A stretch of DNA of 61,610 nt from Xanthobacteraceae bacterium (lineage in GTDB: Bacteria > Pseudomonadota > Alphaproteobacteria > Rhizobiales > Xanthobacteraceae), in contig JALHLQ010000023.1 of assembly GCA_022844485.1 (NCBI GenBank), positions 1 to 61,610 of the forward strand. The letters run 5' to 3'. A program made the position numbers and the translations under genes. Within the stretch, counting starts at the first letter, position 1; each line of letters begins with the position of its first letter. The notes beneath the pieces were generated by a model, which was not told where the DNA came from, searched no databases, and saw nothing but the letters and a program-made list of their open reading frames with translations. Below, piece by piece: positions 20,265-29,316 of this stretch.

Positions 20265-21587
20265 ATGTCCGACACGGCCGCGCCGTCGCGCATGAGCTCG
20301 TATCTTGACCGCTATTTCGAACTGTCCCGTCATGGAACCGACCTGCGCACGGAAGCGATCGCCGGGCTCACGACCTTCCTCACCATGGCCTATATTATTT
20401 TCGTCAACCCGCAGATCCTCGGCAAGGCCGGCATGGATCAAGGCGCGGTGTTTGTTGCGACCTGTCTCGCAGCCGCGGTATCGACGGCGGTGATGGGTCT
20501 TTACGCGCGCTATCCGCTGGCGCTCGCGCCCGGCATGGGATTGAACGCCTTTTTCGCCTTCACGATCGTGCTCAGCTACAAGTACAGCTGGCAGCAGGCG
20601 CTCGCCGCCGTGTTCCTGTCCGGAGTGCTGTTCTTCCTGGTTTCGGTGTTCAAGATCCGCGAATGGATCATCAACGCCATTCCGCAGAACCTCAAGCTCG
20701 CGATCTCTGCCGGCGTCGGCCTCTTCCTCGGCATCATCGCGCTCGAGACCTCCGGCATCGTGGTCGATCACCCGGCGACGCTCGTCACCCTCGGCGATCT
20801 CAAGAAGCCGGCCGCGATCCTCGCCATTGTCGGCTTCGTCCTGATCGCGGCGCTGAACGCGCGCAACGTGCTCGGCGGTACCCTCATCGGCATTCTCGTC
20901 GTCTCGGTCGCCGGCATCCCGCTGGGGCTCGCAAACTACACAGGCATCGTATCGATGCCGCCCTCGCTCGCGCCGACCTTCCTCCAGCTTGATTTTACGC
21001 GGACCTTCGAGCTGACCTTCATCATTGTCGTATTCTCCTTGTTCCTCGTCGATCTGTTCGACAATGCCGGCACGCTCATCGGCGTGACGCATCGCTCAGG
21101 GCTGATGAAGGACGGCAAGCTCGAGCGCATGCCGCAGGCGCTCATCTCCGACAGTTTTGCCGCCATGTTCGGTTCCTTGATCGGCACGTCGACCACGACG
21201 AGCTACATCGAGAGCGCCTCGGGCGTCGCCGCCGGCGGCCGCACGGGTCTGACCGCCGTGTTCGTGGCAATTCTCTTTCTGCTCGCGATGTTTTTCGCGC
21301 CCCTTGCCAGCATGGTGCCGGGCTATGCCTCCGCCGCGGCGCTCTTGTTTGTCGCCGCGATGATGGCGCGCGGGCTGGCCGAGATGGATTGGGAGGACGC
21401 GACCGAATACGCGCCGGCGGTGGTGACCGCGATCGCCATGCCGCTCACCTATTCGATCGCGACCGGCATCGGACTGGGCTTCATCACCTATGTGCTCGCC
21501 AAGATCATCGCCGGGAAGATCAAGGAGGCACAGCCGGCGGTCCTCATCCTGGCGGTGATCTTCGCCGTCAAATTTACGATCGGGTGA
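20265..21587 (+). CDS. NCS2-family purine permease (AzgA/GhxP-like)
   Basis: A proton-linked importer of hypoxanthine, guanine or adenine. It has 440 residues and about 12-13 helices. Diagnostic segments are GLTTFLTMAYIIFVNP near the N-terminus, MGLNAFFAFTIV in the first substrate half, and FDNAGTLIGV plus TSTTTSYIESASGVAAGGRTG in the second. These place it in the AzgA-like branch rather than the uracil/xanthine branch. GGAGG lies 10 bases before the ATG. It is convergent with the glycosylase gene, with only 11 bases between stops. Confidence 0.92.
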   Translation: MSDTAAPSRMSSYLDRYFELSRHGTDLRTEAIAGLTTFLTMAYIIFVNPQILGKAGMDQGAVFVATCLAAAVSTAVMGLYARYPLALAPGMGLNAFFAFTIVLSYKYSWQQALAAVFLSGVLFFLVSVFKIREWIINAIPQNLKLAISAGVGLFLGIIALETSGIVVDHPATLVTLGDLKKPAAILAIVGFVLIAALNARNVLGGTLIGILVVSVAGIPLGLANYTGIVSMPPSLAPTFLQLDFTRTFELTFIIVVFSLFLVDLFDNAGTLIGVTHRSGLMKDGKLERMPQALISDSFAAMFGSLIGTSTTTSYIESASGVAAGGRTGLTAVFVAILFLLAMFFAPLASMVPGYASAAALLFVAAMMARGLAEMDWEDATEYAPAVVTAIAMPLTYSIATGIGLGFITYVLAKIIAGKIKEAQPAVLILAVIFAVKFTIG

Positions 21588-21598
21588 AGGGCGCCGGA

Positions 21599-22426
21599 CT
21601 AACTGTCCAACGCGGCTTTGATGGCGAGGAAGTCGCGCCACGCGAGTCGCTTTTGCAGCGGCTGCCTCAAGAGATAGGCGGGATGAAGGGTCGCGATCGC
21701 GCGGATCTCGCGCGGGCCGGCTCGATAGGCAAACCAGCGGCCGCGCGTCTTGAGGATGCCCTCCTTCACGCCGAGCAGCGCTTGCGCCGCGGGGCCGCCC
21801 AGGCAGACGAGCACGTCCGGATCGGCAAGCTCGATCTGCCGCATGATGAAAGGGAGGCAGACTTGCGATTCCTGCGGCGTCGGCGTTCGGTTCCCCGGCG
21901 GACGCCATGGAATGATGTTGGCGATGTAGGACGAGGTCCGATCGAGGCCGATCGCGGTCAGCATCCGATCGAGGAGCTGGCCCGAGCGACCAACAAACGG
22001 CAGGCCTTCGATGTCCTCGTCGCGCCCGGGCGCTTCGCCGACGAACATGACGCGCGCCTGCGGACTGCCGTCCGCAAAGACCAGTTGTTTTGCTGTCGTC
22101 TTCAGTGCGCAGCCTTGGAATCCGTCGAGGATCTCCCGTAGCTCGTCGAGGCTCTGCGCCCGCCGCGCCGCCTCGCGCGCGGCCATGACGGCGGCGTCCG
22201 GCGAGAGCATCGGAGCGGCAGGCGGCGCTGCCAAGGCCGCGGGGGCGGGCCGGTTCAGCGGAGCCCTCTCTGGTCCGCGTGGCGGCGGGGAGCGAACGGC
22301 CTCGCGAGGAACCGGATCTTCGTTCGACAGCCGGTCGATCGCCTCCTCCCCCAAAACCGTATCCACTCCCGCTTCCAGGTAGAAGGCGAGCAGGTCGCGG
22401 GCGGCTTTGGTGCGATCCGGCGTCAT
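21599..22426 (-). CDS. Family 4-type uracil-DNA glycosylase
   Basis: Excises uracil from DNA. The 275 residues consist of a variable Pro/Ala-rich N-terminal third and a UDG domain from about residue 95. The domain has GCALKTTAKQLVFADG, the active-site GEAPGRDEDIEGLPFVGRSG, IPWRPPGNRTPTPQE and HPAYLLRQP near the C-terminus. This pattern is the iron-sulfur UDG family found in many alphaproteobacteria. The gene is divergent from the ETF-QO gene. Confidence 0.92.
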   Translation of the reverse strand: MTPDRTKAARDLLAFYLEAGVDTVLGEEAIDRLSNEDPVPREAVRSPPPRGPERAPLNRPAPAALAAPPAAPMLSPDAAVMAAREAARRAQSLDELREILDGFQGCALKTTAKQLVFADGSPQARVMFVGEAPGRDEDIEGLPFVGRSGQLLDRMLTAIGLDRTSSYIANIIPWRPPGNRTPTPQESQVCLPFIMRQIELADPDVLVCLGGPAAQALLGVKEGILKTRGRWFAYRAGPREIRAIATLHPAYLLRQPLQKRLAWRDFLAIKAALDS

Positions 22427-22547
22427 CGGTCCCCAAGTGGTCTGTTCGTCGCACTCTGACCTGTTGCTTGCTCCCGGCGATTGCCGGGGTCAAGCAAACA
22501 TGGAAAAACAGCCGCAGTCGCGTGTTCATACGCCAAAGGAGGGAAGG

Positions 22548-24197
22548 ATGGCCGATCTGCCCGCCCGCGAGGCGATGGAGTTCGACGTCGTGATCGTCGG
22601 CGCCGGGCCGTCGGGACTCTCCGCCGCCATTCGGCTCAAGCAGCTCGCGCCCGACCTTGCCGTCGTCGTTGTCGAGAAAGGCTCGGAGGTGGGGGCGCAC
22701 ATTCTGTCCGGCGCCGTCATCGATCCGATCGGCCTCGATCGCCTCCTGCCGGAGTGGCGCAGCGAAGACACGCCCATCAAGACGCCGGTGACCCGCGACC
22801 GGTTCTATTGGCTAGGGCCGGCCGGCGCGCTGCGCCTGCCCAATTTCCCGATGCCGCCACTGATGAACAACCATGGAAACTTCATCGTCTCCTTAAGTGA
22901 TGTCTGCAAGTGGCTGGCCACAAAAGCAGAAGCCCTGGGCGTGGAGATCTATCCGGGCTTTGCCGCAGCCGAGGTGCTGTACGGCGACAAAGGCGAAGTG
23001 GTCGGGATCGCAACCGGCGACATGGGGCTCGACAGGGACGGTGTCCCCAAAGATTCCTACACGCGGGGCATGGAGCTGCGCGCGAAATACACCCTGTTCG
23101 CCGAAGGCGCGCGCGGCAGCTTGAGCAAGATCGTCATTCGCCGCTTCGGTCTTGACCTCGACCGCGCGCGGCCGAAATTCGGGATCGGATTGAAGGAGTT
23201 GTGGGAGATCGATCCCGAAAAGCACCATCCGGGGCTCGTGCAGCACACCTTCGGCTGGCCACTCGACAATTCGACCGGAGGCGGCTCCTTCACCTATCAT
23301 TATGGGCAGAACCTGGTTGCGGTCGGCTTCGTGCTGCACCTCGGCTATCGCAACCCCTACCTCTCGCCCTTCGAGGAATTCCAACGCTTCAAGACTCACC
23401 CGATCGTGCGCGACACCTTGGAGGGCGGTAAGCGCTTGGGCTATGGCGCGCGCGCGATTTCCGAAGGCGGATACCAGTCGGTTCCCAAGGTTGTTTTTCC
23501 CGGTGGTGCGCTGATCGGATGCGCTGCCGGGTTCCTCAACGTCCCGCGCATCAAGGGAACCCACAATGCGATGCTGTCGGGCATCCTGGCCGCGGAACAT
23601 GCGGCCGCGGCGCTGACCCAAGGCCGCGCGCATGACGAGTTGAACGAATACGAGGAGAACTGGCGCGCATCCGAGATCGGCCGCGACCTGTGGAAGGTCC
23701 GCAACGTGAAGCCGCTCTGGTCGAAGCTCGGCACGGCGATCGGGGTCGGTCTCGGCGGGCTCGACATGTGGACGAATACGCTGGGCTTTTCGCTTTTCGG
23801 CACGCTCGGGCACGGCAAACCGGATTCGGCAAGCTTGGACCCTGCGTCCCGCCACAAGCCGATTGCGGCTCCCAAGCCGGATGGGAAACTCACCTTCGAC
23901 CGTTTGTCGTCTGTATTTTTGTCCAATACGAATCATGAGGAGAACCAGCCGGTTCATCTCGTGGTCAAGGACATGGCGCTGCAAAAGGCGTCCGAGCACG
24001 ATATCTATGCGGGCCCCTCGAGCCGCTATTGTCCGGCCGGCGTTTATGAGTGGGTGGGCGAGGGCGCGCAGGCGCGCTTCGTGATCAACGCGTCGAACTG
24101 CGTCCACTGCAAGACCTGCGACATCAAGGATCCGAACGAAAATATCACCTGGGTGCCGCCCGAAGGCGGCGGCGGACCGAACTACCAGGGGATGTGA
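22548..24197 (+). CDS. Electron transfer flavoprotein-ubiquinone oxidoreductase
   Basis: Transfers electrons from ETF (reduced by acyl-CoA and amino acid dehydrogenases) to ubiquinone at the membrane. The 549 residues begin with a dinucleotide-binding motif FDVVIVGAGPSGLSAAIRL, followed by EKGSEVGAHILSGAV. The C-terminal [4Fe-4S] domain has YCPAGVYEW and NCVHCKTCDIKDPNENITW, ending GGGGPNYQGM as in all family members. The ATG at 22548 has AAGGAGGG just upstream. It may accept electrons from the acyl-CoA dehydrogenase at the end of the window through ETF, whose genes are not here. Confidence 0.96.
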   Translation: MADLPAREAMEFDVVIVGAGPSGLSAAIRLKQLAPDLAVVVVEKGSEVGAHILSGAVIDPIGLDRLLPEWRSEDTPIKTPVTRDRFYWLGPAGALRLPNFPMPPLMNNHGNFIVSLSDVCKWLATKAEALGVEIYPGFAAAEVLYGDKGEVVGIATGDMGLDRDGVPKDSYTRGMELRAKYTLFAEGARGSLSKIVIRRFGLDLDRARPKFGIGLKELWEIDPEKHHPGLVQHTFGWPLDNSTGGGSFTYHYGQNLVAVGFVLHLGYRNPYLSPFEEFQRFKTHPIVRDTLEGGKRLGYGARAISEGGYQSVPKVVFPGGALIGCAAGFLNVPRIKGTHNAMLSGILAAEHAAAALTQGRAHDELNEYEENWRASEIGRDLWKVRNVKPLWSKLGTAIGVGLGGLDMWTNTLGFSLFGTLGHGKPDSASLDPASRHKPIAAPKPDGKLTFDRLSSVFLSNTNHEENQPVHLVVKDMALQKASEHDIYAGPSSRYCPAGVYEWVGEGAQARFVINASNCVHCKTCDIKDPNENITWVPPEGGGGPNYQGM

Positions 24198-24345
24198 CTC
24201 GTCCGCTCGCGCGGCAAAGCGTCTGCTTGAAAAGCGTGCGTGGTTTTGTTGCAACCTTGCGGCGGTGCCGCAAAAAGGCCATTGTGAACGCCGATGCGGG
24301 GCGGTGGCTTTCGCCCCTGTTGATGGAGACGATACCTTGACATGG

Positions 24346-26082
24346 ATGACGCTGTTCCGGCGCGCGGCGATCATCGTCATCGCCGCCGGAGCGGGTGCTT
24401 TGCCTGCCGAATTGGCCGCGCAAACGCCGAACCCGTTCGATGCGCCGCGGGTTTCGAAATCCGGCAGTTATCTCGCCGCACGCCACGCCGGTGCGCAGCG
24501 GGATGCATCGACGGCGGCTGCCTACTATCGCGCGGCGCTCAAGGCCGATCCGAAAAACAGCGAGCTCCTCGAGCGCACCTTCCTGGCGGTGCTGACCGAC
24601 GGCGAGGTTGAAGAGGCTGCGCGTCTGGCGGAGCGGCTGATCCAGAGCGATCGGGGCCACCGGATCGCCCGCCTCGTGCTCGGCGTCCGCGGCATCAAGA
24701 CGAAGCAGTATCCGGCGGCACGCCAGCACCTCGCACAGTCGGTGCGCGGTCCCATCGCCGACCTGACCGCCACGCTGCTGACGGCCTGGACGCTGCATGG
24801 CGCGGGCGAGACCAAGGGCGCGATCGAGGCCATCGACCGGCTGACCGGTCCGGAATGGTACGCGATCTTCAAGGAGCTGCATGCCGGATTGATCCAGGAC
24901 CTGGCAAACAACAAGAAGGAGGCCGGCATACGCCTCGAGCGCGCGCACAAGCTCGACCCCAACGCACTGCGAGCCGTCGAAGCCTATGCGCGGTGGGCGT
25001 CACGTCACGGCCCCAAGGGCGAGGCGCTGAAGGTCTATCAGGCGTTCGACAAGGTGCTGCCGCGCCATCCGCTCGTCACCGAAGCCATGGCGGAACTGGG
25101 CGAGGGAAAAAAGCTTCGCCCCCTCGTCGCGAGCATTCCGACCGGCGCCGCCGAGGTGCTGTATGGGCTCGGCGCTTCGATCGGCCGCCAGGGCGGCGAA
25201 GACCTCGCGCTCGTGTATCTGCAACTCTCGCTCTATCTTGTTCCCGAGCACGCGCTCGCGCTCCTGTCGCTTGCCGACTTGCACGAGTCGATGAAGAAGC
25301 CGGCGCTCGCCATCAAGGTCTATGAACGCGTTCCGAAAAACTCGCCCTTGCGGCGTAACGCGGAGATCCAGCTCGGCATCAACTATGATTCGCTGGATCG
25401 CACCGACGAGGCGCGCGCGCATCTGGAAAAACTGATCGCCGACAATCGCGATGATCTCGAGGCGATCATGGCGCTCGGCAACATCCTGCGCGGGCGCAAG
25501 AAGTTCACCGAGTGCGCCGATATCTACAGCAAGGGAATTGCGACCATCGGCGCTCCGTCACGGCCGAACTGGACGATCTTCTATTTTCGCGGCATCTGCT
25601 ACGAGCGCTCGAAACAGTGGAGCAAGGCGGAAGCCGACCTGAAGAAGGCGCTCGAGCTCTATCCCGACCAGCCGCACGTGCTGAACTATCTCGGCTATTC
25701 CTGGGTGGACCAGGGCGTGCATCTCGACGAGGGCATGCGGATGATCCGCCGCGCCGTCGAGCAGCGCCCGGATGACGGCTACATCGTCGACTCGCTCGGC
25801 TGGGCCTATTACCGTCTCGGCGACTACAACGAAGCCGTGCGTCACCTCGAGCGCGCCGTGGAGCTCAAGCCCGAGGATCCGACCATCAACGATCACTTGG
25901 GCGACGCTTACTGGAAGGTCGGGCGAACGCTCGAGGCCGGCTTTCAGTGGTCGCACGCCCGCGAGCTCAAGCCCGAGCCAGACGAACTCGCCAAGATCGA
26001 AGAGAAGCTGCGCAGCGGCCTGCCTGACGACACGGCCTCCGCCGCCGAAAGGTTGAAGCGGGCTGGAAGCGGCGGCGGCTGA
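24346..26082 (+). CDS. Secreted tetratricopeptide repeat protein
   Basis: A 578-residue protein with an N-terminal signal (LFRRAAIIVIAAGAGALPAEL, cleavage near AAQ) and TPR helices throughout. The C-terminal repeats are the clearest: LKKALELYPDQPHVLNYLGY, VEQRPDDGYIVDSLGWAYY and VELKPEDPTINDHLGDAYWK. Such proteins act as scaffolds for envelope assembly, but no partner is visible. ATG 24346 is chosen; a TTG three codons upstream is possible. It runs into ispE with an 18-base gap, so the two are probably co-transcribed. Confidence 0.88.
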   Translation: MTLFRRAAIIVIAAGAGALPAELAAQTPNPFDAPRVSKSGSYLAARHAGAQRDASTAAAYYRAALKADPKNSELLERTFLAVLTDGEVEEAARLAERLIQSDRGHRIARLVLGVRGIKTKQYPAARQHLAQSVRGPIADLTATLLTAWTLHGAGETKGAIEAIDRLTGPEWYAIFKELHAGLIQDLANNKKEAGIRLERAHKLDPNALRAVEAYARWASRHGPKGEALKVYQAFDKVLPRHPLVTEAMAELGEGKKLRPLVASIPTGAAEVLYGLGASIGRQGGEDLALVYLQLSLYLVPEHALALLSLADLHESMKKPALAIKVYERVPKNSPLRRNAEIQLGINYDSLDRTDEARAHLEKLIADNRDDLEAIMALGNILRGRKKFTECADIYSKGIATIGAPSRPNWTIFYFRGICYERSKQWSKAEADLKKALELYPDQPHVLNYLGYSWVDQGVHLDEGMRMIRRAVEQRPDDGYIVDSLGWAYYRLGDYNEAVRHLERAVELKPEDPTINDHLGDAYWKVGRTLEAGFQWSHARELKPEPDELAKIEEKLRSGLPDDTASAAERLKRAGSGGG

Positions 26083-26100
26083 CGGCCGCCGTTCGCCGGG

Positions 26101-26970
26101 ATGCTCATCGAGTCCGCGCCGGCAAAAGTCAATCTCACGTTGCGCGTTTTGCGGCGGCGAGCCGACGGCTATCACGAGCTTGAAAGCCTGGTCGCCTTTG
26201 CGCGGTTTGGTGATCGCCTCACGCTTGAGCCTGCAGGCGAGCTTGCGCTCGCGGTGCGCGGGCCGATGGCGGCCGATGCGGGAGAGGGTTCCGGCAATCT
26301 GGTTCTCAAGGCGGCGCGCGAACTCGCCGCGCGTGTCCCCGCACTTGCGGCCGGCGCCTTCGTCTTGGAGAAGCGGATTCCGGTCGCAGCCGGTCTCGGC
26401 GGCGGCTCGGCGGACGCGGCCGCCGCCCTCCGTCTTCTGGCTCGAGCCAACCGCCTCGCCTTGGATGATCCGCGCCTGCGCGAGGCGGCGCTTGCGACCG
26501 GCGCCGATGTGCTCGTCTGCCTCGATCCGCGCCCGCGCATCATGCGCGGGATCGGCGATGTCTTGTCCGCGCCGCTCGCGCTGCCGCTTCTGCCGGCGGT
26601 TCTGGTCAATCCCGGAGTGGGGCTTGCCACGCGCGATGTGTTCACGGCGCTCGCAAGCCCTGCGGTCAAGGACATGCCTCCGCTCCTGAGCCTTCCTCCT
26701 CGCGCCGATCGGGAGGCGATCTTCGGCTTGGTCGCGAAGGGCGGCAATGATCTCGAAGCCGCCGCGCTCAGGCTGTGTCCGACAATCGCCGACGTGCTGG
26801 CGGCCCTGCGGGCCATGACCGGCTGCCGCCTCGCGCGCATGTCGGGATCGGGCGCGACGTGCTTCGGCCTGTTTGGCGGCGAGCGCGACGCGGCTTTGGC
26901 CGCGCGCGACATCGCCGCGCGTCATCCCGGCTGGTGGGTGCAGGAAACGGCGATCGGGGACGCTCAGTGA
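26101..26970 (+). CDS. ispE: 4-diphosphocytidyl-2-C-methyl-D-erythritol kinase
   Basis: Phosphorylates CDP-methylerythritol in the MEP pathway to isoprenoid precursors. It is a GHMP kinase of 289 residues. The N-terminal ESAPAKVNLTLRVLRRRADGYHEL carries the catalytic Lys and substrate Tyr-His. The ATP loop is PVAAGLGGGSADAAAAL, and the C-terminal GHMP motif is MSGSGATCFGLF. The 3' end overlaps convergent ispB by seven bases. Having ispE and ispB side by side links precursor and quinone side-chain synthesis. Confidence 0.95.
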   Translation: MLIESAPAKVNLTLRVLRRRADGYHELESLVAFARFGDRLTLEPAGELALAVRGPMAADAGEGSGNLVLKAARELAARVPALAAGAFVLEKRIPVAAGLGGGSADAAAALRLLARANRLALDDPRLREAALATGADVLVCLDPRPRIMRGIGDVLSAPLALPLLPAVLVNPGVGLATRDVFTALASPAVKDMPPLLSLPPRADREAIFGLVAKGGNDLEAAALRLCPTIADVLAALRAMTGCRLARMSGSGATCFGLFGGERDAALAARDIAARHPGWWVQETAIGDAQ

Positions 26971-27974
26971 CTGCGTGAGATGCAGAATTCGACCGCCTCT
27001 TCCAGCGAGGACTTGAGCGCCGAATCCGGGAACAGCGCAAGCGCGTCGCGCGCGATCGCCCCGTAATGGCGCGCGCGCTGGATCGTGTCCTCGAGCGCGC
27101 GATGCTTGCTCATCAGCCCCACCGCCGTTTCGATATCGCGGTCGGCGGCCTCGCCTTGCTCGAGCGTCCTTCGCCAGAACTCCCGCTCTTTCTCGCTCCC
27201 GCGCCGGAACGAGAGCACGACCGGAAGCGTGATCTTTCCCTCGCGGAAATCGTCGCCGACATTCTTGCCGAGCTTGGCCGACTTCCCGCCGTAATCGAGC
27301 GCGTCGTCAACGAGCTGGAAGGCGACGCCGAGATTCATCCCGAATGACCGGCAGGCCGCTTGCTCCGCCTTCGGACGCGCTGCGAGCACGGGTCCGACCT
27401 CGCAAGCCGCGGCGAACAATTCCGCCGTCTTCGCGCGCACGACCGCGAGATATTCGTCTTCAGTGGTCGCAGTGTTCTTGGCGGCCGCAAGCTGCATCAC
27501 CTCGCCCTCGGCGATCACGGCGGCAGCGGATGACAGGATTTCGAGCGCACGCAGCGAGCCGACCTCGACCATCATCTTGAAGGCCTGGCCGAGCAGGAAA
27601 TCGCCCACCAGCACGCTCGCCTCGTTCCCCCAGAGCATCCGGGCGGCGAGCTTGCCGCGCCGCATCTCGCTCTCGTCCACGACATCGTCGTGCAGGAGCG
27701 TGGCGGTATGCATGAATTCCACGGCGGCGGCGAGCTTGATGTGGCCCTCGCCCGCATAATGGGTGAGTTGCGCCATGGCCAGCGTCAGCATGGGACGCAG
27801 TCTTTTTCCCCCCGAACTGATCAGGTGATTGGCCACTTCCGGGATCATCGCCACCTCCGACCCGGTCCGCGACAAGATCGTCGCATTGACCCGCTGCATG
27901 TCGGGGGTGACATGCGCCACCAGGGCATCGATGGAGGGGCGGGCTTGATCTTCGAACGGGACGATAACGGCCAC
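26964..27974 (-). CDS. ispB: Long-chain polyprenyl diphosphate synthase
   Basis: Builds the all-trans polyprenyl tail of ubiquinone from IPP. The 336 residues carry the first Asp-rich motif LLHDDVVDESEMRRG and the second LVDDALDYGG. GGKRLRPMLTLA and KTAELFAAACEVG are also present. The GTG start at 27974 (VAVIVPFED) is chosen over an upstream ATG because GGAG precedes it at a suitable distance and homologues start MAVIVPFE. Chain length (octa- or decaprenyl) cannot be read reliably. Confidence 0.94.
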   Translation of the reverse strand: MAVIVPFEDQARPSIDALVAHVTPDMQRVNATILSRTGSEVAMIPEVANHLISSGGKRLRPMLTLAMAQLTHYAGEGHIKLAAAVEFMHTATLLHDDVVDESEMRRGKLAARMLWGNEASVLVGDFLLGQAFKMMVEVGSLRALEILSSAAAVIAEGEVMQLAAAKNTATTEDEYLAVVRAKTAELFAAACEVGPVLAARPKAEQAACRSFGMNLGVAFQLVDDALDYGGKSAKLGKNVGDDFREGKITLPVVLSFRRGSEKEREFWRRTLEQGEAADRDIETAVGLMSKHRALEDTIQRARHYGAIARDALALFPDSALKSSLEEAVEFCISRSH

Positions 27975-28005
27975 ACGGGCTCTCCGCCTAGAGGTGGGAC
28001 GGGCA

Positions 28006-28024
28006 AGCATAGAAACGCTATGCT
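28006..28024. promoter_or_regulatory. Inverted repeat between ispB and a GT2 gene
   Basis: AGCATAG, five bases, CTATGCT is a perfect 7-base inverted repeat in the 107-base gap between divergent ispB and the glycosyltransferase gene. Spacing suits a dimeric regulator or a short hairpin. No family consensus is recognised. Confidence 0.35.
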
Positions 28025-28081
28025 GGATCGGCAAGGTAGCAGCGGTTGCGATGATTGACCGCAGCCGGCAGGAAATAGCGG

Positions 28082-29065
28082 ATGTTGCAGGCCATGGAAA
28101 TCGAAGAGGCGGGCGAGGCCGAGCGCATCCTGCAGCGCCTGCGCGTGGCCGTGCTCGTGCCCTGCTTCAACGAAGAGGCCACGATCGCAGCCGTGGTCGA
28201 AGCCTTCAGGCGCGCTTTGCCTGAAGGCGCCGTCTATGTCTATGACAATAATTCCAGGGACCGGACGGCCGAAGCGGCCGCCGCCGCGGGCGCCGTCGTC
28301 CGGCGCGAGGCCCATCAGGGCAAAGGCTATGTCGTTCGGCGCATGTTCGCCGATATCGAGGCCGATGTTTATGTTCTGGTGGACGGGGACGCGACCTACG
28401 ACGCACCGAGCGCGCGTGCGATGATCGTGCGGCTCGTCGAGGAGCGGCTCGACATGGTGGTGGCCGCGCGTGTCGACCACGACGAGGCGGCCTATCGGCG
28501 CGGGCACCGGACCGGCAATCTCCTGCTGACCGGCTTCGTGACCGCGGTTTTCGGGCGGCAGTTTTCCGACATCCTGTCGGGATACCGGGTCTTCTCCCGC
28601 CGCTTCGTCAAGAGTTTTCCGGTTCTCTCCGGAGGTTTCGAGATCGAAACCGAACTGACCGTGCACGCGCTCGAACTGGGCCTTCCGGTTGCCGAGGTGA
28701 AGACGCCCTACTTCGCACGGCCCGAGGGCTCGGCCTCCAAGCTCAACACCTGGCGCGACGGTTTCCGCATCCTGTGGACCATCACGCGGCTCTACAAATC
28801 CGAACGTCCCTTGCGCTTCTTCTCGATCATCGGAGGCCTGCTCGGGGCCGCCTCGATCCTCCTGGCCATTCCGATCGTTACGACCTTTCTGCGGGAAGGC
28901 GTGGTGCCGCGGCTCCCCACTGCGGTGCTCTCGACAGGGTTGATGCTGCTGGCGTTCTTGATGGTAACCTGCGGACTCATTCTTGGCACGGTTACGCGCG
29001 GGCGGCGGGAGGTGAAGCGTCTGGCCTATCTTCGCCACCGCCCGCCTGGGGCGGAGAAGGCTTAG
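28082..29065 (+). CDS. Family 2 glycosyltransferase with C-terminal membrane helices
   Basis: A 327-residue DPM1/GtrB-like enzyme. The GT-A domain has VAVLVPCFNEEATI, VYVYDNNSRDRT, QGKGYVVRRMF and the metal-binding VDGDATYD. Acceptor-side segments are DILSGYRVFSRRFVKSFP and GGFEIETELTVHALELG. Two helices follow at about residues 250-275 and 285-310. It probably transfers a sugar to a polyprenyl phosphate at the inner membrane. AGGA lies eight bases before the start. DUF2007 follows six bases downstream. Confidence 0.9.
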   Translation: MLQAMEIEEAGEAERILQRLRVAVLVPCFNEEATIAAVVEAFRRALPEGAVYVYDNNSRDRTAEAAAAAGAVVRREAHQGKGYVVRRMFADIEADVYVLVDGDATYDAPSARAMIVRLVEERLDMVVAARVDHDEAAYRRGHRTGNLLLTGFVTAVFGRQFSDILSGYRVFSRRFVKSFPVLSGGFEIETELTVHALELGLPVAEVKTPYFARPEGSASKLNTWRDGFRILWTITRLYKSERPLRFFSIIGGLLGAASILLAIPIVTTFLREGVVPRLPTAVLSTGLMLLAFLMVTCGLILGTVTRGRREVKRLAYLRHRPPGAEKA

Positions 29066-29071
29066 CCGGCC

Positions 29072-29293
29072 ATGCGGGAACTGGTGCGCACCAATGACAC
29101 GGTTCTGGTCACCGCCATCGAGGCGCTTTTGAAAGGGGCCGGCATCATTCACCTCATCGCCGACCAGAACATGAGCGTGCTCGAAGGTTCGATCGGCATT
29201 TTGCCTCGCCGCATTCTCGTCGCCGATGAGGACATCCCGCGCGCGCGGCGCCTGATCGCCAGTGCCGGCCTTGCGCACGAGTTGCGCCCCTGA
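29072..29293 (+). CDS. DUF2007 domain protein
   Basis: A 73-residue protein of the DUF2007 (putative signal-transducing) family. It begins MRELVRTNDTVLVTAIEALL and has the conserved LIADQNMSVLEGSIGILPRR and VADEDIPRARRLI. Its function is unknown. It sits between the GT2 gene and a TrmN6-like methyltransferase with short gaps, so all three may share a transcript; this order is one I recall in other Rhizobiales. Confidence 0.85.
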   Translation: MRELVRTNDTVLVTAIEALLKGAGIIHLIADQNMSVLEGSIGILPRRILVADEDIPRARRLIASAGLAHELRP

Positions 29294-29316
29294 GCAATCC
29301 TCAGCGGGACAAGCCG

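Noticed and set aside
24257..24273. TTGCGGC-GGT-GCCGCAA hairpin after the ETF-QO gene
   Set aside because: No T run follows on the plus strand, so it is not a convincing terminator; it may be chance in G+C-rich DNA.
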